From: Anaspis maculata
Taxonomy: Eukaryota > Arthropoda > Insecta > Coleoptera > Scraptiidae
Length of the DNA stretch: 64,000 nt
NCBI GenBank assembly: GCA_949128115.1
Contig: OX421963.1
Location: 92,513,602-92,577,601, forward strand
Direction: 5' to 3'
In this document: positions 43,823 through 54,895 of the stretch, piece after piece
How the letters are laid out: each line of letters begins with the position of its first letter
How positions within the stretch are numbered: the first letter of the stretch is position 1
Position numbers and translations under genes: made by a program
Notes under the pieces: generated by a model
What the model saw: only the letters and a program-made list of their open reading frames with translations
Told to the model about the DNA's origin: nothing
Database searches by the model: none

Positions 43823-44046
43823 GCCCAGGCTTTTTAGCATTTAACATGAAACAAATTAATCCACGTGCAATCTTCACGGTATCGTTTTCACTTAACCTTA
43901 CTAAACAACATACTAAAAGTCCCCAACTTTCCTCCGTGTGCGTCATAATTTTTGAGGGGGGGGGGGGGGGGTCAAAATTTTCATTAAAAAAATTCTAGGA
44001 CAAAAGTAATCTAGTCGGTGGCTTCAAATTTATTATATTTGGATAC
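43823..44046 (+). repeat. Extra F-type terminus inside the palindrome centre
   Basis: It begins TA-GCCCAGGCTTTTTAGCA, like the outer ends of element F, and continues ATTTAACATGAAACAAATTA, then TAAAAGTCCCCAACTTTCC, a G run (43957-43971) and TTTGGATACATTA. The same sequence, inverted, is found at 49195-49408 plus 51458-51471. It therefore belongs to a sister subfamily of F whose other end is 7.4 kb away. Confidence 0.75.
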
Positions 44047-45216
44047 ATTAGGTTATAAGTGAAACATATTGACAAACTAGATGTCTATGGTCCCCGTGAG
44101 GGGAGCTCGGGAGGGAGGCAATCGGTGATCCATGCAAGAAATTCGGTTTTCAATTATATTGAGACAATACTGGCATGTTGGGTATCGTTTCCCACTAAAT
44201 CTGACCTTGCAAATCCGATTATGACATTTAAATTCTGTTTGAAGAATTTTTTGAGCAATTTTCGGCAGAAAAACGTGATTTTGGGACCAAAATAAAGCCG
44301 GTTTTTCAATTTGGGTTATTTTTGCGTTTGATGCATTGATCATTTGGATTTTAGATTGGATGAATTATATGGACTTCTCTGCATTAGACTATCATATCAT
44401 GAACGCGATGTAAGTGGTTGTAAGGTGTGAAAAATAATTTATTGAAAAAAATGTCGAAGTCCTAAATGTCACTCAAAAATATCTCCGCGCAGTTGAAAAA
44501 AATGTATTGTAGCTGTAATATGGCTTTGATTTCATCTTTCAAGGTTTCTTCTTGTAGCCAAAACAATTCTTCAGCTTCTGAAAAAAGAACACTCTACATT
44601 AAAATAATAATAATATAACAACAGCAACTTTCCCGCGGGTATAGCCACATTTTCCAGTTTCAAGCTGGCTTACACCGAACATCAAACCAACTCGATTTTA
44701 TAGTATTCAAGAAATGATAATTATGACGAATGCCTGATGTAAATGCGTGAAATAGTTGCGGTTATCGATCCTATTCGAAATTTCGAACATTGATGTATTC
44801 AACGTGAAAATATCGTAAATTAAAAATCCACAATTTTCAAGAGCAAATTATCATTTTTTTCAATCAAAAATGCTCACAATCTTTTCAAATCAGAGCTTCA
44901 ACATTGTATTCACACATTAATAATGTATTGGAAGTCTAGCACAGCACAGGAAGATTTTTATGGCCATGCTCCGCAAAAAATATCAGATTATTATTATTAT
45001 TATAATTTCAAGTTCACTAGTAGTCAAAAAAAATCCCATCTAGCTTACCATCCGTACTCTAAGCTTATTTTGTCCAATATTAGTTTCGTTGAAAACTCCT
45101 CTATTGATTTCCAAACAATAAATCGATATTTACCTCGAATACCTACCGATAGTACCTATACCCATCTAAAATAATAGAAAAGTTATCTAGCACCTAATGG
45201 GACAACATACATAAGT

Positions 45217-45429
45217 TTATAAAAATAATAGATCGTCCTCAGGATCATACTCAACAAGGTGAGGTAGATTCTCACATATTGTGCCCCTACAGAACTTACA
45301 CATCTGCAAACAAGACAAGGAAGATCGCCTGCATCTACATTTGAGACAGCAGTTCTTTTTGCAGTTGCAAGACACTATCTTCAAAAGAGTCTCCGGAGCT
45401 GGAGGAAGATGCGTCTTGACGGGGACCAA
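45217..45429 (-). pseudogene. Cysteine-rich (CXC-like) C-terminal tail, right-arm copy
   Basis: The 70-codon minus-strand frame reads VKTHLPPAPETLLKIVSCNC, then KKNCCLKCRCRRSSLSC, LQMCKFCRGTICEN and an acidic end (EYDPEDDLLFL). The cysteine spacing C-x-C with repeated pairs resembles the tesmin/TSO1 CXC domain. From memory, similar tails preceded by LPPAP end uncharacterised proteins of arthropod and cnidarian transposons. The upstream part of such a protein is not visible. It is probably the last exon or C terminus of an element protein captured in the arms. The function is unknown; zinc and DNA binding is plausible. Confidence 0.55.
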
Positions 45430-46396
45430 CTACACGTGGGTGCTCCCGCGTAGCCCATCGTGTTGTTTGTTTACACTTGAAAAGAGTACCCTAGCTTTTA
45501 TTATCTAGCGAAAACCCGAGGTTAATCTGAGGTCTAGGGACTGCGATATTGCTTGGAATGACGGACGGACGGACGGACAAATATTGAAATAAAATATTTT
45601 TGTTGTTTGTACATCTAGAGTACCTAAGCTATTATCTAGCAAAAACCCTAGCGCAATCCGAAGTTTAGTAGCTGAGATAACGTTATTGCCGGACACTGCA
45701 GACGGCAATAGCAAGAACAAACTATAGAGGAAAATTGCAAAACTGTACCTAGTACCTACTCATACGAGTACTACCAGACCAAATTTAGTCAGTACGATGC
45801 TGTGCATATCGAACGTAGGATCAATTATTACAGATCAAAGTCTAGGTTAATAATGTTGAAGTGATTTTCCTCATATAATGCGTTTGACATAACTTCATAG
45901 AATCCTTATTGGAATTGCTGGACATTTCACAATGGAGCTAAAAAATACGTCATTTTGAAGCTAAAACTGTAGGGAATCTACTGCATATAATAATACTAAG
46001 TGATATTTAGTGGTCGATGCAAAAGTAAAATGTTAACTGAAGCATAAGAAAAAAAAAACACAAAAAAGTGTCATTATCAAGAAGTTAAGTCTGTTAGTGT
46101 CAAATTTTGGACAAAAGCTATCCCATATCATTCACTTTGATTCATTATCTTTCATTCAAGACCAAGATAAGAGAAATCGATTGAGTGGTTCAGAACTAGG
46201 AGCATTTTTAAGCGGAAAGTGCATTTTGAGGTGTCTTCATCTTTGCCTGTCAAAAAAACAATGACGCACACGGGGGAAAGTTGGGGACTTTTTGTATGTT
46301 ATACAACAAAGTCTAGTAAACCCAAAACTGAAGAGATTGACCGTGTTTTAATTTGTTTCATGTTTTGCCATTTTTTCGACTAAAAAGCCTGGGCTA

Positions 46397-49188
46397 GATG
46401 TAGGAATGGCTGGATAGAGCATAAAGCCAAAAACAATTGAATTTTTGGTACCCGATTTTGAGCTGAGGGGCGGGGCTTAAAGCGGAAGCGAGGCCTCCAA
46501 GGTGAACTTGATTTTTGAAATATAATCAACACGCTGTTCGAAACCGTCAACTAGCTGTCACAGAAATCGCGTCAGGCGTCAGTCCAAATAAGTGGAATTG
46601 AGTGCATCAAAATTTGTAATTCTGAGTAAGTAATGTCTGATCTATCATAACAGCAACGAGAATAATGTTTTTTTCTACCAGTTCCAGTACAGTTCGTTTG
46701 TAATCCGATTCATTTTGCAGAGTTGTCCACGATGGTGTCCTGTAAATTGTGCGGGCTGTTGCGGACCACAACCTCAAGTTCAGAGAGCATTGCACTTCAT
46801 CGGTAAGTCAAGTTTGATGAATTACTGGCCGTAATATTCATGTTAATTCATTTTTTCCCCGAAAAACGCTCCATTCCACCACCTTACATAACCTTACTTA
46901 TGCGATTTGACAGCACCTTCAGTGGCGTTACATCCATCAGGCATCTTAAAAAAAAGGGTGTAAATCGCCCAACAAATTGCAATCTTTATTAAACCTACCC
47001 TCGGTTGCAGCATAAGAATTTAATCATGAAATAGCTAATTGAGGATTTTCTTTGGTCTGCCAGTTGACTGACCACAGGCGATGCATCTAAGCTGTTGAGA
47101 AATGAACATTTTCCCATATTTTTTTTTGTAAAACTGCATTTTTCATCAGGTACTACGCTAAAATTCAGCAAAAAAAGCTCGATTTACTATTTCATGATCA
47201 AATTTTTGGTGCAAACGGGGGCTACATGATTATTTTTTAATGAGGTTCTGATTTCTTGCAGAAAATAGTGAAAACTCGGCAACTCCCAAGTCAACACTTC
47301 AAATAAAATTAGAAGTTTGAATGCTCGTTTGAATGATGGAGATGAAGATGAAGATGCTCGGGGATATACGTTGAATGGATTGGTTTTAGATGAAGAATTC
47401 CGTTCTTCGGCTTCGTTTTCGGACATATTTCCAAGCTAATAATACTTGCCTGAAAGAAAATTTGCTGACTGATACAAGACTTCACCAAGTGCAATGTGGA
47501 ATGGCAAAAACTCTCGAAAAAAACTAGTTAGGATACTGCGTTTTGGCTGCATTCTACTGCCGTTCTCAAATGGAGAAAGACTTGGCTCACTTGTGCTGTC
47601 ATCGAAGCTGCCATGCTGCCGAAACATCTTGTCCTGTTGGAAGTTTTATAATGCAACAAAAGCTTATGCTTTCACAAACGCTTTACCTTTTCTAGTACCT
47701 AACTGTGTTGGAATTTGTTGCAAAAACAGTTGTAAAAATAAGTACCTTAGGTACAACAATGCTATAACCTACCTAACTTTGAAAAACTTTGGCCAAGTTC
47801 TTTCAAAATGTTTTCCACTCAGTTCACCAGTTTGAATGTTAGCACTTGAAGTTCCTTTTGAATTGGTACCAGTGTGGACAAAAAAGGAGGACACAGTCAT
47901 TCAGTACTCAACCGGTTTTTTTCAACAATTTGGCCCAAACGACCTCCAATTTGGACATGTCGGTTGCAACTAACAGCCAAGATATGGACATATCCTAATT
48001 GAGGAGCATTTGGAGTCCAAATTGTTGCAAAAACCGTGAAATAATGAATGACAGTGGTCTGTTTTTTTGTTGTCACTGGTACTACAATTATGTATGTTAA
48101 AGTTGAGATATCAGTGATTGAGTCCTCGGTTATCAATGTACCAAGTACTCAATACTCAGTAGTTATATCTTGCAAGTATTACCCTTTTGCATTAAGCTCA
48201 GACTGAGATTCTCCCACTTTATTGTAGGTAATCATGATTCTTAAGGTCAAGAAATTCCTGTGAAATTGTTGCTCACTTTGGTGTCGATACCTACCACTGT
48301 CTACTGTTCCAGAAGTCAGAAGTGATTTCTTCATTATGATTGATATTAAAAACATGTTCGTAGATAGCAGTTATAATTATTTGTCTTTTACTAACTATAG
48401 TATAAGCGCCTATGTACGTGATATTTGAAATAAATTGCCTGTTTCATCCAGATATCCAATCAAACCTTACACTACACTTGTACGAGTAAACACAATTTTA
48501 TTCGGTACTGAAACAAGCTCAAAATTGGAAAATTTTGATTTGGAGTTTTGAGAAGTTTGAAGTGGAGGCCAGTCACTTTTGCAGGTCAAATAGATCAGTT
48601 CTTGTAGGTTAGCCCATATAAGCAGACTCCTTTAATTTTCTACGAGCAGCTTCAGGCCACAATCACAAGTTGCTCCACTCCAAGTCTTTTCAATGGCTGC
48701 TTCAACGACATTGCTAAACTAGTCCAGGGTGGTTTTTCAATCAGAGGGGTTCAATTTCGGATTTTCACCTCCTTGGTGTATGAATAAAAAGGTCACATTT
48801 ATAAGCACCAAGTTCCCAAAGCGTTGCTACTGGCGGCGACAGGGCACAAAATTCTTGCAGCCTTGCCTGGCCGGATAACTGCATAAGGTCTCTTGCTGAT
48901 CTGCTATAATATTGGCTGACCTGCATTTTCGTAAGACCCAACTGAACAACAACGCGATTTAGTCACTACCTCGGCCGCGTTTTTCTTTATTATCTTCAAA
49001 TTTTCTCAATGTACGCGATGGCATTGGCGATTTACGTTTTGTGACAGCTAAAATGCCAAACCCTTGAAAAAATAATTGTGCGCCACTGTTACCCGACTAA
49101 ATCAAGTTCACTTTGGAGGCCTTTTCTGACATTTCCGGTTTGGGAACCGCATTTTTGACGTAATGCTCCATCCAGCCATTCCTACATC
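46397..49188. mobile_element. Element G with GATGTAGGAATGG inverted ends
   Basis: The left end GATGTAGGAATGGCTGGAT (46397) is mirrored by ATCCAGCCATTCCTACATC ending at 49188. Partial inverted similarity continues inwards, for example AGGCCTCCAAGGTGAACTTG against its complement near 49107-49126. The arms are clearly inverted for about 160 bases. The interior 46600-49050 holds no recognisable gene. The left border directly touches the TA that ends element F, and the right border touches F-type sequence. Confidence 0.6.
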
Positions 49189-49194
49189 CATGAC

Positions 49195-49408
49195 CCCAAT
49201 GTATCCAAATATGATAAATTTGAAGCCACTGCCTAGATTACTTTTGTCCTAGAATTTTTTAATGACAATTTTGCCCCCCTCCCCTCAAAAATTATGACGC
49301 ACACGGAGGAAAGTTGGGGACTTTTAGTATGTTGTTTAGTAAGGTTAAGTGGGTACGATACCGTGAAGATTGCACGTGGATTAATTTGTTTCATGTTAAA
49401 TGCTAAAA
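49195..49408 (-). repeat. F-type terminus, right partner (split by element H)
   Basis: This is the reverse complement of 43823-44046, running outward from CCAATGTATCCAAA through GGAAAGTTGGGGACTTTTAG and TAATTTGTTTCATGTTAAAT to GCTAAAA at 49408. The last piece, AAAAAGCCTGGGC followed by TA, lies on the other side of element H at 51460-51473. Together they form the right end of the sister element. Confidence 0.75.
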
Positions 49409-49410
49409 TA

Positions 49411-51457
49411 GTACTAGCGGTACACAAAAAAATCCTGCACTTTGTGATACAAACAAAAACTTCGGCATGATTGTCCCTAGAACCAAAATAAATAATTTGG
49501 CCCGCTGTTCTTCTCGATTACCCCCTGCTGGTCCGGGACTTGAGGGGTACAAGGGGGACATGACTATTTTTTGCTGCAAGCACTAAGCACTGTTATCGAT
49601 TTATGTTTGATGTCATTTTTGAATAACTAGAACCTGCTGATCACGATGTCGCCACTTTCAGAATGATGCGTCTGTCGGGAGACAACGTAGAGCTGTCAGA
49701 TTTGCAATGGGGGCTCCCGGAAATAACAAATTTTGGTCATCGAATGGGATGTGTGAGGTATCATCTCTGACATATTCGAGGTCTGCGAACTCATTTCTTT
49801 GCGCAAAAATGTGATTGGTTTGAAACTGTGGAAAATATGAGGAGTCAAAATTATGATTATCGATTATCAAACATTTACAATTCGCATTGAACTGAGTTTT
49901 GTTGCACTTTTTATTAGGCTGGGTCAGGGAATTATTATGCCGTCATTGCCGAGGCGCTGCGTTCCCCGGAAGTCGACTTATGACAAATAATTTTGAATTG
50001 AAAAAATCCCTGAAACTGACTATATTGACCGTTAAGGAGAGTGTGGAATATAATTTCGGCCGCCTTTAGATTCATCAAACTTACTTTTTTGCATAAAGAT
50101 AAAATTCTGTCAATATTAAGGGGGCTCAGGAAATATAGATTTTTCGCTTTTTTTACGCAAGCACTCGTTTGAATCCTTGAGGAAATATATTTCAGCATAA
50201 ATTGATGACGCCAATGCGATGCTGCCATCGCTGAAGCGATACGTCAACCAGAAGCCAAGTGGGGACTGTAACTCTTTGTACTTGGGGTGCGCGTCTTGAA
50301 TTAGGATAGATTGGTCTAGAAATATGATGTGTTGGGCATCATTTCTAATGTTTTTTGGGTCGCTGATTTCATTTCTCAATGCAAAATTTTGATTAGGTTA
50401 GAATTTGGGAAGAGGGGAGATATCTCCCATGTACTAAGACAGCTACGACTCCGCTTGTAAGTCAATCAAAATTTTGTATTGAGAAATGAAATCAGCGACC
50501 CAAAAAACATTAGAAATGATGCCCAACACGTCATATTTCAAGACCAAACTAACCTGATTCAAGACGCGCACCCCAAGTACAAAAAGTTACAGCCCCCACT
50601 CGGCTTCTGGTTGACGTATCGCTTTAGCGATGACAGCATCGCATCGGCGTCATCATTTTATGCTGAAATGTATATTTTCAAGGCTCAAGGCGAGTGCTTG
50701 TGGACCAAAAAGTACAAAATCCCTATTTCATGAGCCCCCTTAATATTGACCGAATTTCATTTTTGTGTGAAAAAGTACACTCCTTGAGTCTTAAGGCGGT
50801 CAAAATTATATTCCACTCTTTTTTGAATGGTCACTGCGGCGACTTCCAAGAACTTTTACAATTCGAATAAATCCGTCATAACTCGACTTCTAGCGAGCGC
50901 AGCGCCTCGACAATGGCGGTATCGTGATTCGCTAGCTCAGCCTAATCAAAAATACAACAAAAGTGGATTCAATGCGAGTCGTAAATGTTTGATAATCAAT
51001 AATCATAATTTTGATCCATCATATTTTCCACAGTTTCAAACCAATTACATTTTTACAAAAAGAAATAAGTTCGCAGACCTTGATTATGTCAGAAATGATA
51101 CCCCACACATCCCCTTCGATGACCAAAATTTATTATTACGGGAAGCCCCCATCGTAAAATTGACAGCTCTACGTTGTCTCCCGACAGGCGCATCATTCTG
51201 ACAGTGGCGACATCGTGATCAGCAGACTCTAGTTATTCAGAAATAACATCAAACATGATTCGATAGCAGTGTTTAGTGCTGCAGCAAAAAATAGTTCTGT
51301 CCCTTTTGTACCCCCCTAATGCCGGACCAGCAGGGGGTAATCGAAAAGAACAGCGGGCCAAATTATTTATTTTGGATCTAGGAACAATTGTGCCGAAGTT
51401 CTTGGTTGTATCACAAAATGCAGGATTGTACCAGATTATGTTGTGAACCGCTAGTAC
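49411..51457. mobile_element. 2047-bp palindromic element H
   Basis: The ends GTACTAGCGGT and ACCGCTAGTAC are flanked by TA (49409-49410, 51458-51459). The arms of about 1 kb are inverted copies with a centre near 50430. Markers are AACAGCGGGCCAAATTATTT, GATCAGCAG and AGCGACCCAAAAAACATTAG. Mirrored open frames (for example at 50116 and 50479) show protein-like conservation only because the arms are similar. It inserted into the right end of the F-type element. Confidence 0.88.
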
Positions 51458-51473
51458 TAAAAAGCCTGGGCTA

Positions 51474-53317
51474 TTATGTCACTACCTTGATTCTTTTATT
51501 TTTCCCATCCTTTCTTGCTTTTCGACATCTCTGTCCCGCATCCCCAGTTCCTCCATCAACAAGCCGCCATTTTTCTTATTTTTGCAACCTCTCCTCCTGC
51601 GTATCCGTTTCTTCTGTAATATTTCTCTCTTTCTTCCCATGTCCTACCTTCTGCTCTTCTGTTCTTTTCTCTCCAGCATTCTTGTGAAATTTCGCAATCT
51701 TCTCTGTCGTACATCTTCTCTTCGTATTTTACTGCTCTCCGGCCCTGTTTCTATTTTAATTTTCCATCTTTACGTTTATCTCCTTGCTATGTATCCCGGT
51801 GTTTTTTTTTCCAGTCCCATTGTCCATTTTAGGGTATTTTTCTTGTACTCTCCCGATTTCCTCGTATTTTTTCCATCCCCAGACCTCTGCTCCATACGTT
51901 ATCACACTGCCTATCAGACTGTCAAACAAAGCCCATCTTCTTCCAATGTCGTGACCAAATTTTCTTTCTCCTATCCCCCCCACCTGGCCTAATAGTCTTT
52001 TCGCTTTTCTCACTGTTTCTGTGACATGCGCCTTGAAGTTGTTTGTTCTTTTTAAGATGTATCCTAAGTATTTGACTTCTTTGATTTCTTCTATTTTTGT
52101 TTTGTTAACGTTGAGTTGTAGTTTCTTCCTTTTCATACATATATCTTCCTATAGGTTCTTCATCATATCTTTCATGCTTCTTTCATCTTTCGCCAGAACG
52201 ACCAGGTCGTCCGCGTACGCCAGCGTCCATACTTTCTCTTTGCCCACCACGATACCTCCTGCTGTGCTTTTTTGAGCATTTCTTCTAGGTCTGCCAAGTA
52301 TGCAGTTAACAGATTGGGACTCAAAAAACATCCCTGCCTCACTCCTCTCGTGGTGTAGAAGCTTCCACTCTCTTCTCCTTTTACTCTTAGTCTGTTTGTA
52401 GTTATCTCATATGCTTCCTTATATCTTTTTCTCTTGATCTTTTCCAAAGTCGCTCTCTATCTACATTGTCAAATGCTGCCTTTAGGTCAATGAACAGAGC
52501 ATATACATGTCCACCTTTCTCTTTCAGTTCCCTTTCCACTATGTGATGTAGAATGTACACGTTGTCCACCGTTCCTCTTCCCTTTCTGAACCCTGCCTGT
52601 CTGTTTGGTAACACTCCTTTTTCATCCATCTCTTTCACCGATCCTCCTTCTAGTACCATTGAGTAAATTTTGTATGCCGTGTTGAGCAGGGTGATTCCTC
52701 TATAGTTTGCTACCTCATGTCTGTCTCCTTTCTTATGTAATGGACATATTATTCCTTCTCTCCATTGGTGTGGAAATCCTTTTCCGCACTACACGTCATT
52801 CATTACCTTCTCAATATCTCTACCACTTCGTCCGGGCCATACTTCCATGCTTCGTTTTCTATTCCGTCTTTTCCCAGCGCCTTGTTTTTCTTCAGCCTTA
52901 GTATCTGTCTTATTACTTCTTCTTCCTAGATCTCAGTGTCATTAATTTGGTTGAACTCAGCTCTCCACCTTGTTTCTCGTTCTTCCTTTCCTCCTAGTAG
53001 TTCCATGAAGTGTTTTCGCCATTCGTATTTCTGTATTCTGTCACTTATTTTTTCTTTTTTTTTTCTGTCTCTGTTTATGCATTTCCATACTTCGCTTTCA
53101 TTTCTGATTTCTTTCATCTTTCTTTCCTCTTCCTTTCTTCTTTCTTTTTTCCTTTCTCTGCATTTTCTTCTGTATTTTTCTCTGGCTTCTAGGTAGTCTT
53201 GTCTTGTTCCTCCGTTGTTTTTCCATTGTCTCAATCTTTCTCTGGCTTCCCTTTTCTTTATTGTGCATTCCTGGTTCCACCAATCATTTTTTTCCGTCCA
53301 CCACTCCGTTCTCTTTT
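51474..53317 (-). pseudogene. LINE reverse transcriptase, copy 2
   Basis: Segments in order on the minus strand: CPLHKKGDR with NYRGITLLNTAYKIYS, RQAGFRKGRGTVDNVYILHH, FIDLKAAFDNVDRERLW, TRGVRQGCFLSPNLLTAYLA, AYADDLVVLAKDERS with the catalytic YADD (about 52205-52225), KLQLNVNKTKIEEIKEVKYL, GSVITYGAEVWGWKKYEE and VQEKYPKMDNG. Upstream (53234-52926) is a charged linker homologous to the expanded purine tract of copy 1. It would copy the element RNA at a nicked target. Stops and frameshifts break it into at least five frames. Confidence 0.9.
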
Positions 53318-53419
53318 AGATAGAAATAGAAGCATGGTCACGCACAAAAGATCTTATAGGTTGCAGTGCAGAAAGCATCCTTCGAGACCAAACGACCACC
53401 TCTAATCTACAATCTACAA
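53318..53419 (+). mobile_element. 102-bp insertion with 13-bp target duplication
   Basis: The 13-mer TCCGTTCTCTTTT occurs exactly on both sides (53305-53317 and 53420-53432), and the sequence between is absent from LINE copy 1. The insert ends on the plus strand with repeated AATCTAC units. A long duplication plus a short tandem tail is the mark of LINE-driven retroposition. I cannot identify the source RNA. Confidence 0.8.
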
Positions 53420-53432
53420 TCCGTTCTCTTTT

Positions 53433-54400
53433 TCTGTACAGTTTGATCTATGTATTCAGTTTGCTCCTCTATCTTTCCATCTACTGTTTCTGCTTGAAAT
53501 TCTGCTTCTCTCATTCCTTGCTTGTATTTCCAGATTGTTTCCTCGTTCCATACTCGCTTCTCCATTACGACTCTGTTTTTTCTTTCCATTCTTTCGGGTA
53601 TTTCTTCCTCCAATTCGATCTCTATTTCCAGTGGCATGTGATCTGATTCGATTCTCTCTCCAATGGTAAATGTTTCCACCTCATTGAATGCTTCTTCATT
53701 TACTATTGCGTAGTCTATTGTGGTTGCTACGCTTCCTCTGATATAGGTGTATTCTCCTTTCACGTCTCCTTCTTCATTTCCGTTCAGCATGGCCCAGCCT
53801 CTATCTTCAATAATACCCATCAGTGTCTTCCCTTCTCTGTTCTCTTCTTTGTCTTTTGCCGGCCTCCTTGTTTCTTTTTCCATTTCTTTGTATCTTCCTC
53901 CTCTCTCTCCTAGTCTTGCAATATAGTATTCAGAAGAATTAGGACAGAGGACAGAGAACAGAGAATTAGGAGAAGAAAGGCTACTGATTTCTATCAGTAG
54001 CCTTTCTTCTCCTAATTCTCGTATCTTTTCATCTATTTCTTTTCACAGCTCTCTTGTGTTTGTGTTGTATATTGTTACAATTAGTCATGTTTTTCGTCCG
54101 ATCTTCACATTTCTTCTCATCATGTTCATTGATGGTTCACTGGTGTTTTCCGTTTCCTCTTTTATTTCCTGTCTTACTCCCGTTATGATTCCTCCTTTTG
54201 CTCTCCCCATTCCTTTCTCCCTTATTGCCGCTTGGAGTTTCCACCTGAATCCATCTGGCAGTCTTTGCTCTTTTTTTTCCCAGTTTTTTTCTTCTACCCA
54301 CGTTTCCGTCATTCCGACCACATCAAATCTGTTTATATATTCCCAGAAGTTATCTTCTTTTTGTGATATGCCAGCGACGTTCCAAAACAGAACCTTCATT
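53433..54400 (-). pseudogene. LINE endonuclease, copy 2
   Basis: The N-terminal frame (54399-54085) starts MKVLFWNVAGISQKEDNFWE and contains FDVVGMTETWVEEKNW and GRAKGGIITGVRQEI, the first endonuclease motifs (WN, ETW). After a disrupted stretch with a hairpin, the C-terminal frame (53883-53407) has a GEYTYIRGSVATTIDYAIVN block and RIESDHMPLEIEIELEEEIP. The SDH motif is catalytic in this enzyme class. The GDYNAR motif is destroyed where the hairpin lies. It would nick target DNA to start reverse transcription. Confidence 0.9.
53961..54020. repeat. Perfect hairpin, 28-bp arms, 4-base loop
   Basis: GAGAATTAGGAGAAGAAAGG and the following CTACTGAT (53961-53988) are exactly mirrored at 53993-54020 around the loop TTCT. 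In LINE copy 1 only one orientation is present (around 33462-33490), so this copy gained an inverted duplication of its own sequence. Confidence 0.93.
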
Positions 54401-54895
54401 TTCGTGTTTATTGATCTGGCTTCCGTTTTCTGATTTCCGTTCTTCTTCCATCTTCCCTTTCTCTGCCTCGATCTTTTTAAAATGTTTCCCTCTCTTTTCC
54501 TTCTCTGTCGCTCTTATCCCTTTCTGTGTGCCTGTCCGCGTTAATAGCCTTGGTCGTTCTTTTCTTTGCCTGATGCTTCCCTTTGTTTAGTTTTCTGTCT
54601 GTGTTATGTTAGTGACCGCTCTCTTTTTTTTCGGTCAACATCAATCTCTTCTTCTTCTGGAGATCTCTCACTATACGTTCTCACCATGTTTTCAGTGTTT
54701 TTTGGTGTTTCATCAACTTTCGCTTTCTCTCTGATATCTCTCTCTATCTATCTCAATGTATATGCATTCCCATCTGTTATCAGTTTGATTTATTTTTATG
54801 TAATATTGGACTTCGTAGCAGAACCGTTTTCACAGGCAGTTGGACCTCCATTTTTCAGTCTCGTTAGCCGACACACGAATTTGACCAGATAAAGA

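Larger units (their letters stand above)
41414..46394. mobile_element. 5-kb palindromic element F
   Basis: It starts GCCCAGGCTTTTTAGTCG and ends with the complement, flanked by TA (41412-41413, 46395-46396). The arms, about 2.35 kb each (41414 to about 43800, about 44055 to 46394), are inverted copies along their whole length. Markers are CACGTGTAGTTGGTCCCCGT, GTCCGTCC microsatellite runs, TGAAGCTCTGATTTGAAAAG and AACCGGCTTTATTTTGGTCC. A further partial copy of the element's end lies in the centre (43823-44046). Both arms carry the end of a cysteine-rich coding region. No transposase core was found. It is one of the largest palindromes in the window and is fully bounded. Confidence 0.88.
51474..54895 (-). 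mobile_element. APE-type LINE, copy 2 (longer)
   Basis: Minus-strand order from the right: a short Lys/Glu/Arg-rich leader (54895-54400), endonuclease (54400-53433) and RT (about 53300-51750), ending in a C-terminal stretch that runs to the border of the F-type element at 51473. It belongs to the same family as copy 1 at 33346-35910 and supplies the missing endonuclease N terminus. Its 3' end is cut off by the palindromic element. A 102-bp insertion (53318-53419) and a 28-bp-arm hairpin (53961-54020) are specific to this copy. Multiple frame breaks. Confidence 0.88.

Noticed and set aside
43517..44343. Paired 88-codon frames beginning MIKALNAK and MINASNAK
   Set aside because: They are mirror images in the arms of palindrome F and have no known domain.
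50116..50733. Two nearly identical open frames (50116-50379 minus, 50479-50733 plus) that look conserved
   Set aside because: They are the mirrored arms of palindrome H, so similarity comes from inverted duplication and not from protein selection.
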